64,000 bases of DNA. It comes from an uncultured Alphaproteobacteria bacterium. Lineage in GTDB: Bacteria; Pseudomonadota; Alphaproteobacteria; HIMB59. Of the stretch, positions 45,107-54,308 are shown piece by piece (positions within the stretch are counted from its first letter, which is position 1; each line of letters starts with the position of its first letter). The translations under genes were made by a program, and so were the position numbers. The stretch spans positions 62,001 through 126,000 of the forward strand of contig CACKEA010000004.1 of the NCBI GenBank assembly GCA_902599045.1, in the 5' to 3' direction. The notes under the pieces were generated by a model. That model was not told where the DNA came from. It did no database searches and was given only the letters and a program-made list of their open reading frames with translations.

Positions 45107-48081
45107 GAAGCTAGCTTTGTATTTTCTTTATCATAAAAAATTGGTTCAACTATCTCAACTTCTATTGTTTTCAATTCAGGAGTTGATGCAAATGCTTTAG
45201 TTCCAATAAGTGACTGACCATTTTTGATAACAGCTAGAGCAAAGTTATGTCCTAAAGTAGGGCTTTGATAACATGATGTTATATGTCCTAGCATTGGAGT
45301 TGGAGTTTTTATTTCTTTATCTAAAATGATGTGTTGACCTTCTTCTAACTTCTCATTCTTGTTAGTTGGTAAAATTCCTACGAGCTGCTTTCTGTCTTTT
45401 CTAACTGTATCAGAACGGATTAAAGATCGTTTTCCTAAAAAATCTTTTTTTGATTTTCCAATTATCCAATCTAAACCTAAATCAAGAGGTGTAATTGATC
45501 CGTCCGTATCTTGACCAACTATGATGTATCCTTTTTCAGCTCTTAAAAGGTGCATGGTCTCAGTACCATAAGGCATCAAACCAAATTCCTTTCCAAAACT
45601 TATTATTTTTTCCCATATTTTTACAGCTTGATTTGAAGGTACATATATCTCATAACCCATTTCTCCAGTAAAACTAGCTCTTAGAATTCTTATGGGAGTG
45701 TCTTCATATTCATGAAATTGAAATGTCATGAATGGGAAAGCTTCATTACTAAAATTAACCTCTGGAAAAACTTTCTCGATTATATTTCTTGTTTTTGGAC
45801 CACTGATATTAAATGTAGCATACTGCTCAGTTATAGAATTCATATAGACATTTAAGTTGGGCCATTCAGTTTGAGCATACTCTTCCATACATCCTAAAAC
45901 AGTTGCTGCGCCTCCAGTAGTAGTAGTTGCTATAAAATGCTCATCTGAGATTTTACAAATAATACCATCATCTTTTACCATACCATCCTCTCCTAACATC
46001 AGGGCATATCTTGAGGTGCCAGGTTTCATTTTGGAGAAACTATTTGTATATATTAAATTCATGAAAGCTAATGCATCCTTACCTTTAATCTCAATTTTTC
46101 CTAGAGTGCTACCATCCAAGACCCCAGCATTTTCTCTGACATTTTTACTTTCTCGTTGAACGGCTTCGTCCATAGTTTCATCTTTATTTATTGGAAAATA
46201 CCAAGGTCTTTTCCATTGACCAACATCCTCAAAAACAGCACCATTAGTTATATGCCAATTATGTATCGGTGATTTTCTCTCTGGGTCGTAATATTCATAT
46301 GAATTTCTTCCTGCTATCGCAGCAAAACTCAAAGGAGCATAGGGAGGTCTGTAAATTGTTGTTCCTACTTCATTAACTTTCTTATCGAGTAAATCAGAAA
46401 CTATACCCAAAGCATTTATACTACTTATTTTACCTTGGTCCGTTCCCATGCTGTTAGTGGTGTATCTTTTGAGATGTTCAATTCTATCAAAACCCTCTGA
46501 GATAGCTTGTCTTATATCTTTTGTGGTGACATCATTTTGTAAATCTATAAATGATTTTGACCAAATAGTTTGTTTTTGTGGTAAAACTTCCCACAATTTT
46601 TCAATTTTAAATTTGTGACTTGTATTTAGTTCTAGTTTAATTTGGACAGGTTTAATGCCAAATATAACTAATTTTTCATTAATTTCCTTATTAATGGCAT
46701 TAAAGTCAAATTGCCCAGAAGCTGAGCCAAGTGTTATTGTGGGTTGAAAAGCTTGAGCGGGCTTGTAGGTTAAATCTTTTTCATCCCAATCTAATAAGCC
46801 TTTGGACTGAGTAAACAAGTGAACATCTGGATTGATACCACCAGACAAACATAAAAAATCTGTTTTAATTTCATTAACTCCCCCTGAACTATCTTCAACT
46901 AATATTTTTTGTAATTTTTTATTTCCGTATGCCCCTTTAATTTGAGAATTAGTATATAAAGGAATGTCATTTTTTCTTATTAAATCAAACAAGTCTGGTT
47001 CGATATTTTCGCCTGAGCGTGAGTCGATGTAAGCTTTTGGCTTAAAGCCCTTTTTGATAAGGCTAAATACTAGACTTTCGGAATTAGAGTTATTGCTAAA
47101 AACAACAGTTTCTTTTGAGGGTATTACCCCATATCTACACATATATTTTTCAAATGATGAGCACAACATAATGCCTGGTAGGTCATTATTTTGAAAAGAT
47201 AAAAATCTTTCTATATGACCGTTGCATAAAATAACTTGGTCAGTTCTAATTTTATGAAGAGTGCTATTAACTTTATCTTTCAAAGGTCGAGATCCAACAA
47301 ATTTATCTTCAACAGCAATTAGATGATTAATATAATTGTACGTTGTCACTAAAGTATTTTTTAATATTTTTATATTTTTAGAGTTTTCGATTTCTTTAAC
47401 AGTTTCACTAATCCAGTCCATTGGTGTTTGATTATTCACACTTAGAACTTTATTAGAGTTATTCAAAATACCACCCAGTTGATCGTCAAAATCAATAAGA
47501 AGAACACTATATTTTGTATCGATTAAACTCTTTGCAGCAATAAGCCCATTCAAACCTCCACCAACAATAGTTATGTCAACATTATGATGAAGATGAGTAC
47601 TAACGGCTTTAAATTCTTTTGGGGGCTTGCCAAGACCCGCGGCTTTTCTAATAATAGGCTCATAAATTTTTTTCCAAAAATTTTTATGAGGACCCATAAA
47701 CGTCTTGTAATAAAAACCTGCTGGAAAAACTGGTGAAAATATATTGTTTATACTTCCAATATCTGTCTCTAACGAAGGCCATCTATTTTGACTTTCGATT
47801 TCCATGCCCTCATAAATCTTTTTTATGGTAGCTCTTGTATTTGGCTCCGAATATTCACTAATTATTTGTACTAAAGCATTTGGCTCTTCTATACCGCAAG
47901 TATAAAAACCACGAGGTCTATGATATTTAAAACTTCTTCCGATTAACTTTAAGTTATTTCTAAGTAAAGCTGAGGCTATAGTATCACCTTTGTAACCGTA
48001 ATATTTTACACCATCAAATTTAAATCCTATTTTTTGATGAAATTGGATAAACTTATTATCTGTTAAATTCAAATCACTCAT
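45103..48081 (-). CDS. soxA: sarcosine oxidase alpha subunit
   Basis: Largest subunit, which carries NAD and folate sites. The N-terminus has a ferredoxin-like fold (GDTIASALLRNNLKLIGRSF, YTCGIEEPNALVQI). An NAD-binding Rossmann domain is opened by DITIVGGGLNGLIAAKSL (about residue 170). The C-terminal half (about 600-985) is a GcvT-like domain with TLGKIEIKGKDALAFMN and SFTGEMGYEIYVPS. Length 992 aa is normal. It overlaps both soxD and soxG by 4 bp, indicating translational coupling within the complex. Confidence 0.93.
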   Translation of the reverse strand: MSDLNLTDNKFIQFHQKIGFKFDGVKYYGYKGDTIASALLRNNLKLIGRSFKYHRPRGFYTCGIEEPNALVQIISEYSEPNTRATIKKIYEGMEIESQNRWPSLETDIGSINNIFSPVFPAGFYYKTFMGPHKNFWKKIYEPIIRKAAGLGKPPKEFKAVSTHLHHNVDITIVGGGLNGLIAAKSLIDTKYSVLLIDFDDQLGGILNNSNKVLSVNNQTPMDWISETVKEIENSKNIKILKNTLVTTYNYINHLIAVEDKFVGSRPLKDKVNSTLHKIRTDQVILCNGHIERFLSFQNNDLPGIMLCSSFEKYMCRYGVIPSKETVVFSNNSNSESLVFSLIKKGFKPKAYIDSRSGENIEPDLFDLIRKNDIPLYTNSQIKGAYGNKKLQKILVEDSSGGVNEIKTDFLCLSGGINPDVHLFTQSKGLLDWDEKDLTYKPAQAFQPTITLGSASGQFDFNAINKEINEKLVIFGIKPVQIKLELNTSHKFKIEKLWEVLPQKQTIWSKSFIDLQNDVTTKDIRQAISEGFDRIEHLKRYTTNSMGTDQGKISSINALGIVSDLLDKKVNEVGTTIYRPPYAPLSFAAIAGRNSYEYYDPERKSPIHNWHITNGAVFEDVGQWKRPWYFPINKDETMDEAVQRESKNVRENAGVLDGSTLGKIEIKGKDALAFMNLIYTNSFSKMKPGTSRYALMLGEDGMVKDDGIICKISDEHFIATTTTGGAATVLGCMEEYAQTEWPNLNVYMNSITEQYATFNISGPKTRNIIEKVFPEVNFSNEAFPFMTFQFHEYEDTPIRILRASFTGEMGYEIYVPSNQAVKIWEKIISFGKEFGLMPYGTETMHLLRAEKGYIIVGQDTDGSITPLDLGLDWIIGKSKKDFLGKRSLIRSDTVRKDRKQLVGILPTNKNEKLEEGQHIILDKEIKTPTPMLGHITSCYQSPTLGHNFALAVIKNGQSLIGTKAFASTPELKTIEVEIVEPIFYDKENTKLAS

Positions 48082-48428
48082 TTTTTAACTGTAAAATTAC
48101 CTGATCCTAAATTTGGTTCTCCTGAAGGAGTTTTTACATTATTTTTAAAACTATCTAGCTTTGGTCTTTCTTCATCAATTTTATATATTTTTAAAATTTC
48201 ATCGGTAGATGTATCTCTTACACAATTAAACCATTTTCGGCATCCATGGGAATGCACCCATCTTTCATAAAAAATTCCTTTTGGATTTGCTCTGATAAAA
48301 ACATATTCGCCCCATTCTCGATCTCCAATGTCAGCAGATCCATCGGGCCGCTTAACATGAGCTTCACCACCGTTAGAAAATTCTGATTGGTCTCTTGGAC
48401 CGCAGTACGGACAGTCGATAATAAGCAT
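48078..48428 (-). CDS. soxD: sarcosine oxidase delta subunit
   Basis: Small zinc-binding subunit of the tetramer. IDCPYCGPRDQSEF supplies two Cys, and HSHGCRKWFNCVRDT adds His and Cys ligands near residues 60-75. Extra C-terminal residues are GEPNLGSGNFTVKK. Length 116 aa is a little long compared with about 90-100. It lies 6 bp after soxB and overlaps soxA by 4 bp. Confidence 0.92.
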   Translation of the reverse strand: MLIIDCPYCGPRDQSEFSNGGEAHVKRPDGSADIGDREWGEYVFIRANPKGIFYERWVHSHGCRKWFNCVRDTSTDEILKIYKIDEERPKLDSFKNNVKTPSGEPNLGSGNFTVKK

Positions 48429-48434
48429 GTTGAA

Positions 48435-49685
48435 TTAATGGGCTACTGCTGCAGCCCCATGTTCATCAACTAGTTTTCCGCTTGCAAATCTATCTAAATT
48501 AAAAGCACTATTTATTTGATGGGCCTCATTTTTAGCAATCGTATGCGCAAAGACATTAGCACTTCCAGGTGTCGCTTTAAAACCACCTGTGCCCCAACCA
48601 CAATTAAAAAATAATCCCTCAACATCACATTTACTAATTATAGGACTGGCATCAGGACAAATATCGACAATTCCTCCCCATTGACGAAGCATTTTCATTT
48701 TTCCAAATACAGGGTAAAGCTCGACCATAGCTCTCACAGTCTCCTCTATAATATTAAAACCACCACGCTGTGTGAAGGAATTATAGCTGTCTGTTCCTGC
48801 GCCTATTACAAGTTCACCCTTATCAGACTGGCTTACATAAGCATGAACAGCAGATGACATTACAACAGTATCAATAATTGGTTTTATTGGCTCAGAAACT
48901 AAAGCTTGTAGAGGTTTGCTTTGTAGTGGAAGTCTGATACCCGCAGTCTCAGCAAGAACACCTGTATGTCCCGATGCAACTACACCAACTTTATTGGCTC
49001 GAATAAAACCTTTAGATGTTTCCACACCCTCTATTTTTCCATTTTTAGTTTTAATTTGATGCGCCTCACAGTTTTGAATTATATCTACACCCATTTCATC
49101 TGCACGCATAGCAAATCCCCAAGCAACAGCATCATGTCGAGCAGTCCCACCTCTTGGTTGGTAAGAGGCACCAAGAACAGGATAGCGAAGATTGTCGGTA
49201 TTCATGATAGGAACCTTTTTTTGAATTTCCTCTTTAGAGAGCCAAAGCGAGTCTATGCCATTTAAATTATTTGCACTTACTCTTCTTTTAATTTCTTTTA
49301 TATCGTGTTCGTTGTGAGCAAGGTTCATCACACCTCGTTGACTAAACATAACATTATAATTTAATTCAGTTGATAAATTTTCCCAAAGTTTAAGAGAATG
49401 CTCATACAGGTGAGCACTGTCATCCCACAAATAATTTGATCTTATGATAGTTGTATTTCTTCCAGTATTACCTCCACCAAGCCAACCTTTTTCAATTACA
49501 GCAATATTTTTTAAACCATGTTCTTTAGCTAAATAGTAGGCAGTACCAAGACCGTGACCACCACCACCAATTATGATAACATCATAAAACTCTCTTGGTT
49601 CTGGACTTCGCCACATTTTCGGCCAATCCTTATGACCCTTTAAAGCATTTTTGGCGATACTAAATATTGAATATTTTTTTTTCAC
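48435..49685 (-). CDS. soxB: sarcosine oxidase beta subunit
   Basis: Catalytic FAD-containing subunit that oxidises sarcosine to glycine. The FAD fold opens with [23 protein letters not shown], and ENGW-like [15 protein letters not shown] follows. His184 in [12 protein letters not shown] is in the position of the covalent FMN-binding His of known beta subunits. [16 protein letters not shown] ends the domain. Length 416 aa is normal. It is the first sox gene, 28 bp after the 2OG oxygenase gene, with little space for its own promoter. Confidence 0.95.
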   Translation of the reverse strand: MKKKYSIFSIAKNALKGHKDWPKMWRSPEPREFYDVIIIGGGGHGLGTAYYLAKEHGLKNIAVIEKGWLGGGNTGRNTTIIRSNYLWDDSAHLYEHSLKLWENLSTELNYNVMFSQRGVMNLAHNEHDIKEIKRRVSANNLNGIDSLWLSKEEIQKKVPIMNTDNLRYPVLGASYQPRGGTARHDAVAWGFAMRADEMGVDIIQNCEAHQIKTKNGKIEGVETSKGFIRANKVGVVASGHTGVLAETAGIRLPLQSKPLQALVSEPIKPIIDTVVMSSAVHAYVSQSDKGELVIGAGTDSYNSFTQRGGFNIIEETVRAMVELYPVFGKMKMLRQWGGIVDICPDASPIISKCDVEGLFFNCGWGTGGFKATPGSANVFAHTIAKNEAHQINSAFNLDRFASGKLVDEHGAAAVAH

Positions 49686-49713
49686 CTAAGCAAATTAGCA
49701 AAAAAATTTTTAC

Positions 49714-50544
49714 TCATCTAGTAAATTTCAAAGGCGAATTGTCATTGATATTCCTAAAAATTTTAGGAAATTGCCATTTTAGATCACAATCAGTATTTGG
49801 AGCTTGTGATTTATCATCCAAATCTTGTTGACAAATAGTGCGAATTTCAAAGCTAAACCTTGTTTTTTCTGATTTTTGCTTAGATGAGCTATGAAGATGA
49901 CATCCAGAAAAACAAAGTATTTCCCCTGGCTGGATAGTTACTGGAAGAGTTTTAACTTGTTCAGGTAATTCCTCTAACATCTGAGGGGCAGATGGATAAG
50001 AAAAATCATTTCTTTTTCTATGGTCTAAGTAGGTATTGAGGTCCCAAGTAGATGTAGAATTTTTTACAGGTTTAGAAAAGAATTCAGGATAAAAAATCAT
50101 TGTATTTGTTTCGTCAATAGAACTAATAGGTCCCCACCAATTAATTTGTTGATGAATATTTGTTCCCCATGTATCTCGATGTGAGCTAATTCTTGAAGCC
50201 TCTCGGTAATTAAATCTATTTTCAGCAGGTGCAATTCTTATTCTAAACTGGTCCCAATAAGACTTATCATTATAAAAACCTCTTTCTATTAAAAAACTCT
50301 TAAATAGTTCTTTAAAAATCTTTGAATTTTTCAGATTTGATACCAGGTTAGTACTAATTGCTTCACATTCATCTAAATAATGAATTTTTTCTAGCTCTCC
50401 ATCATACTCACTACTAATCTCAGTCTTAATTTTTTGAATTAAATCGAGAGTGAATTGTGATTTTTGAAAAACAAAAATTTTTCCTTTAAATATTTCTTCT
50501 TTAAATTTTTTTAAGTCTAAGATCTTTTCTACTGCCTCAAACAT
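49714..50544 (-). CDS. 2-oxoglutarate/Fe(II)-dependent oxygenase (PhyH-like)
   Basis: A double-stranded beta-helix oxygenase. The iron triad is seen as His-x-Asp in RISSHRDTWGTN (about residue 124) and distal His in CFSGCHLHSSSK. An Arg in TRFSFEIRTI would bind 2-oxoglutarate. Family members hydroxylate small molecules such as phytanoyl-CoA, ectoine or N-methylated compounds. Length 276 aa is normal. The gene starts one base after the phosphofructokinase stop (50545) and runs into soxB. This suggests that it acts on a methylated or sugar-linked substrate feeding this cluster. Substrate unknown. Confidence 0.75.
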   Translation of the reverse strand: MFEAVEKILDLKKFKEEIFKGKIFVFQKSQFTLDLIQKIKTEISSEYDGELEKIHYLDECEAISTNLVSNLKNSKIFKELFKSFLIERGFYNDKSYWDQFRIRIAPAENRFNYREASRISSHRDTWGTNIHQQINWWGPISSIDETNTMIFYPEFFSKPVKNSTSTWDLNTYLDHRKRNDFSYPSAPQMLEELPEQVKTLPVTIQPGEILCFSGCHLHSSSKQKSEKTRFSFEIRTICQQDLDDKSQAPNTDCDLKWQFPKIFRNINDNSPLKFTR

Positions 50545-51627
50545 TTAGTCTATATCGCCGACATAAACTCCTAAAGCAAGTGCAGTTTCAATAAGTGGGT
50601 CTGATCTATCAACTACTTTATAAGTTGATATGCCCTCACTAATTGGAACATCAACAACCTTCCTATCTCTCCAAGCAACCATTCTTCCCATTTTACCTTG
50701 TGCTATCAAATCAACTGCGTACACACCAAAAGCACTGGCAAGAATTCTATCTCTTGGAGTAGGAGGGGCACCCCTTTGTACATGACCAAGAGATGTTACT
50801 CTGCACTCTATATCTGTCATTTTCATAATCTCTTCAGACAAGTAATTTCCTATACCGCCAAGTCTTTTTTGTCCGTCTGCAAATTCCACAGTATAGCTTC
50901 TACCTTCTTCAGTTTTAACGGCCTCAGCAACAACAATTAAAGAGTGAACAATCCCTCTATTTTTCATTTCAGTAAGTTTGTTAACGATCCCTTTGATCGA
51001 ATATTTAATTTCAGGGATTAAAATAGCATCAGCACCACCAGCAATACCCGCATTAATTGCAATGTGCCCTGCATCTCTTCCCATAACCTCTAAAATCATC
51101 GTTCGTTGATGACTGGCAGCAGTCGTTTGAAGGTTATCAAGTGCCTGAGTAGCAACATTTACAGCTGTATTAAATCCAATTGAACTTTCTGTTGCACCAA
51201 CATCGTTGTCGATTGTTTTTGGTATTGCAACAATATTTAAATTACCTCGTTTTGCTATTTCTGTAAGAATTGACATACTTCCGTCTCCACCAATTACAAT
51301 CAATCCTTCAAGACCCAACTCATGATATCCATCGATTATTTCTTGGGAGCGGTCTTTAAATTTTCCATCAGGCATTGGAAACTTAAAGGGGTTGCCCTTA
51401 CTAGTTGTACCTAAAAAAGTACCACCTTGTCTTAGTAGAGATCCGCTAAAGGTTTGATAGTCGAGCGGTAAGTAAGCCACAGGTCTTTGCATTAAACCAA
51501 CAGTGCCGTCACGTATTCCAAGCACTTCCATGTTATAGGTATTCTTTGCTCGAAAAAAAATAGATCGAACGGCAGCATTTAATCCACCACAATCTCCTCC
51601 ACTTGTAAGTATTCCAATTTTTTTCAT
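50545..51627 (-). CDS. pfkA: 6-phosphofructokinase
   Basis: Phosphorylates fructose 6-phosphate to fructose 1,6-bisphosphate. LTSGGDCGGLNAAVRSIFFRA is the family opening. GGDGS is at 113-117 and PKTIDND at 136-142. Known ATP-type enzymes have Gly at the first key position and Gly in PGTIDND, while pyrophosphate-type enzymes have Asp and Lys. Here Gly and Lys are combined, as I recall for some actinobacterial ATP-dependent enzymes. Phosphoryl donor is therefore uncertain, ATP more likely. Length 360 aa. It is 1 bp from the ROK kinase gene upstream, so glucose and fructose phosphate entry steps are coupled. Confidence 0.9.
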   Translation of the reverse strand: MKKIGILTSGGDCGGLNAAVRSIFFRAKNTYNMEVLGIRDGTVGLMQRPVAYLPLDYQTFSGSLLRQGGTFLGTTSKGNPFKFPMPDGKFKDRSQEIIDGYHELGLEGLIVIGGDGSMSILTEIAKRGNLNIVAIPKTIDNDVGATESSIGFNTAVNVATQALDNLQTTAASHQRTMILEVMGRDAGHIAINAGIAGGADAILIPEIKYSIKGIVNKLTEMKNRGIVHSLIVVAEAVKTEEGRSYTVEFADGQKRLGGIGNYLSEEIMKMTDIECRVTSLGHVQRGAPPTPRDRILASAFGVYAVDLIAQGKMGRMVAWRDRKVVDVPISEGISTYKVVDRSDPLIETALALGVYVGDID

Positions 51628-52554
51628 TTAGAATTTATCTGAGTCCCACAACCATGCTGCTCCTCTTACGCCGCTAGAGTCACCATGAGTGTTTCTTAAG
51701 ATCTTGTTTCTTATTTTATCACTAAAAGTGTATTTAGGAAGAAGTTTTGGAACATTCTCATAAATTCTTGCAACATTTGACATTCCTCCACCTATCACAA
51801 TTACATCTGGATCTATAATACCGATCATTACTGAAATTAATCTTGCAAATCGATCTTCATATAATTCAAATTCTTTTTTTGCTCTTTCATCACCATTTGC
51901 CTCTAGCGCCACAATCTCTCTTGTTCTGAAGTTTGTTCCATATTTAGAATTAAATATTTTAGTAAAACCTATTCCTGATATAAATTGTTCCGCACAAAGA
52001 GGTCTTCCACAATTTCCAACCTCGCATTTTGGATTTAATTCATATTCCTCTTGAGTAGGATAGGGAAGTGGTTGATGCCCCCAATCTCCTGCCACTTGAT
52101 TAATGCCTTCTATAACCTTTTTTTTATAGACAAATGATCCTCCAAAACCTGATCCAATGATTATTCCCCACACAGATTGGTAATTAGCACCTGAACCATC
52201 AATAGCTTCTGAGAGCGCAAAGCAATTTGCATCGTTCATCAATTTAATATCTCTATTTAGACTTCTTTCTAAATCTTTATGGAAAGGCCTATCATTTATC
52301 CATACACAATTTGCGTTGTTAACCAAGCCTGTCTCTTTTGAAGAAAAACCAGGAATACAGACACCGACAGTGTTAACTGAATTTGTATAACTGTCAAATT
52401 CTTCAATCAGGGATTTTACAGTATCAATACCATTTTCATAATTTTTTTCGTATGTTGATCTTTTTCTTAAAATCTCGTTACCCTCATCATCCATGAGAAT
52501 ACCCTCAATTTTAGTACCACCATAATCAATACCCACTTTAAAATTTTTTGACAT
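51628..52554 (-). CDS. ROK-family sugar kinase
   Basis: A cytoplasmic hexokinase-like protein. VGIDYGGTKIEGILMD is the ATP-binding start. LMNDANCFALSEA carries the catalytic Asp and IIGSGFGGSFVYKKK follows. The ROK zinc site appears as GDWGHQP plus three Cys with x4-x4 spacing (CEVGNCGRPLCAEQFISG) instead of the usual CxCGxxGC, so one ligand is shifted. Fructokinase, glucokinase or N-acetyl-sugar kinase activity is possible. Length 308 aa is normal. The phosphofructokinase gene follows 1 bp later, so a glucose or fructose kinase is the best guess. Confidence 0.8.
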   Translation of the reverse strand: MSKNFKVGIDYGGTKIEGILMDDEGNEILRKRSTYEKNYENGIDTVKSLIEEFDSYTNSVNTVGVCIPGFSSKETGLVNNANCVWINDRPFHKDLERSLNRDIKLMNDANCFALSEAIDGSGANYQSVWGIIIGSGFGGSFVYKKKVIEGINQVAGDWGHQPLPYPTQEEYELNPKCEVGNCGRPLCAEQFISGIGFTKIFNSKYGTNFRTREIVALEANGDERAKKEFELYEDRFARLISVMIGIIDPDVIVIGGGMSNVARIYENVPKLLPKYTFSDKIRNKILRNTHGDSSGVRGAAWLWDSDKF

Positions 52555-52645
52555 TATTTTTGTGAACTATTATATGAATATAAAAACATAATACACATAT
52601 ATATTAATTCAATGGTATAACATAACTACTTAGATTTAGTTTTGT
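52555..52645. promoter_or_regulatory. divergent intergenic region between ROK kinase and Gfo/Idh genes
   Basis: Ninety-one AT-rich bases (about 20% GC) separate the divergent starts, so both promoters should lie here. I see several TATA-like strings (TATATGAATATAAA, ATATATATTAATT) but no pair of boxes with convincing spacing and no clear operator palindrome. Confidence 0.3.
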
Positions 52646-53653
52646 ATGAAAAAAAAAGTTATTAATTGGGGTATTATCAGTTCAGCAAAAATTGGATGGG
52701 AACATGTTATTCCAGCTATCATAAAATCCAAAAATAGTAATTTATTAGCTATTGCTAGTAGAAGTAAAGGCAAAGCAACAAAAATTCAAAAAAAATTTAA
52801 TATTACTAAAAGTTATGGTTCATATGATGAACTTTATCTCGATCCCGATATTGATATTGTCTATAACCCTTTACCAAATCATTTACATATCAAAACAAGT
52901 TTAAAGGCTTGTACTCATGGCAAACACATTCTCTTAGAAAAACCACTTTCATTAAAAGCAAAGGATATTAACCCACTAATAAAAGAAGCAGCAAAACATA
53001 AAATTATAATTAAAGAAGCTTTTATGGTAAGACATCACCCTCAATGGCAATGGATAAAAAAATACATCAAATCTGGAAGTATTGGAAAAATATCAAACAT
53101 ATCCTCAGTCTTTTCTTATTTTAATAAAGACCCAAATAATATTAGAAACATACAAAAATATGGCGGCGGTGCAGTTTATGATATTGGTTGTTACCCAACA
53201 GTAATTTCGAGATACTTACTGGACAAGGAACCAAAAAGAGTTGTTGCTACTGCAATTAAAGATAAAAATTTTAAGACAGATATTTTATCAACTACTTTAT
53301 TAGATTTTGACGGTGTATTCTCATCTTATACTGTTGCTACCCAAAGTACTAATTCTCAAAAAGTTGTCATTTTAGGAACAAAAAAAACGATAGTAGTTGA
53401 AAATCCTTTTAATGCGATAAAGAGCAAAGCTACAACAGTTGTCATTTATAATGGCCGGTCAATATACAGAAACGATAATACAATAAAAGTGTTTAAGCCA
53501 TCTGATCAATACGAACACCAAGTTACCGCTTTTTCTGATCATCTTTTAAAAAAAACAAAAGTTGATTATGATTTAAAAGACGCAAAAAAAAATATGAAAG
53601 TGTTAGATGCTACTTTTAAATCGATAAAAAGAAGTAAGTGGATTAAAGTTTAA
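52646..53653 (+). CDS. Gfo/Idh/MocA-family oxidoreductase
   Basis: NAD(P)-dependent sugar or polyol dehydrogenase. The Rossmann domain (residues 1-120) shows WGIISSAKIGWEHVIPAI and the HILLEKPLSLKAKD motif with the conserved Lys. The C-terminal alpha/beta domain includes YGGGAVYDIGCYPTVISRYLL, in which Asp and His-like positions are expected to contribute to catalysis. Length 335 aa is normal. It overlaps the convergent SGNH hydrolase gene by 11 bp. Substrate unknown; the surroundings suggest a sugar. Confidence 0.85.
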   Translation: MKKKVINWGIISSAKIGWEHVIPAIIKSKNSNLLAIASRSKGKATKIQKKFNITKSYGSYDELYLDPDIDIVYNPLPNHLHIKTSLKACTHGKHILLEKPLSLKAKDINPLIKEAAKHKIIIKEAFMVRHHPQWQWIKKYIKSGSIGKISNISSVFSYFNKDPNNIRNIQKYGGGAVYDIGCYPTVISRYLLDKEPKRVVATAIKDKNFKTDILSTTLLDFDGVFSSYTVATQSTNSQKVVILGTKKTIVVENPFNAIKSKATTVVIYNGRSIYRNDNTIKVFKPSDQYEHQVTAFSDHLLKKTKVDYDLKDAKKNMKVLDATFKSIKRSKWIKV

Positions 53654-54308
53654 TTCTATCTACTATTAAATCAGCTACTTTTTTACCAAAAGTTTCATGA
53701 GTTTTTTTTGACCAGTGTATTGGATCTAGACTTGACGACTTAATATACTGATTACTATCAATTAAATAAATTTTTTCTTCATCAGTAACATGTTTTAAGG
53801 AATTAAATAATTTTTTAGACTTATCAAAAGCTCCCTCCCATTCGATATAGTTTGACCATTGTAAATCATTAGATAGCTCTCCAAGAACTGGAGGACAAAT
53901 TACTACTATTTCTGATAAATTTTGATCATGCCAAGTTCCTTTTCCCGAAAATGTATGTTTGGCAATATTAATAAGTTCTTTGACTCCTTTAGCTACTTCA
54001 TCAGAGGACCTGTTAAATCTTTTTTTTAAATCGTTAGTTCCAAGCATTATTATTATTAAATCAAGTGGTGAGTGGGATAATAAACAAGATTTAAAAATAG
54101 AAGCTCCATTTAAATGAGATCCATCTTGCATATCGTTAACATTAGTAGTCCTACCGGGTAGGGAATCTTCTTTTACAGAACAGTTTAAACGAGCATTTGC
54201 TAAATGGTTAGATAATTCAATAGGCCATCTTTTTTCATATCTTTTACCCTCATCTTCATCCGTATATCCCCAACTATTGGAGTCACCGAAAACTAAAATG
54301 TTAATCAA
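53643..54308 (-). CDS. SGNH/GDSL-type hydrolase
   Basis: An esterase-fold protein. Block I is VFGDSNSWGY with the nucleophile Ser. The Gly and Asn of the oxyanion hole fall in LPGRTTN and IIIMLGTNDLK. The catalytic Asp-x-x-His is in LDPIHWSKKTH. No signal peptide is present, so it acts in the cytoplasm. Length 221 aa is normal. It overlaps the aldo-keto reductase gene by 4 bp. It may remove acyl groups from sugars imported by this cluster (inference). Confidence 0.85.
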   Translation of the reverse strand: MINILVFGDSNSWGYTDEDEGKRYEKRWPIELSNHLANARLNCSVKEDSLPGRTTNVNDMQDGSHLNGASIFKSCLLSHSPLDLIIIMLGTNDLKKRFNRSSDEVAKGVKELINIAKHTFSGKGTWHDQNLSEIVVICPPVLGELSNDLQWSNYIEWEGAFDKSKKLFNSLKHVTDEEKIYLIDSNQYIKSSSLDPIHWSKKTHETFGKKVADLIVDRIKL

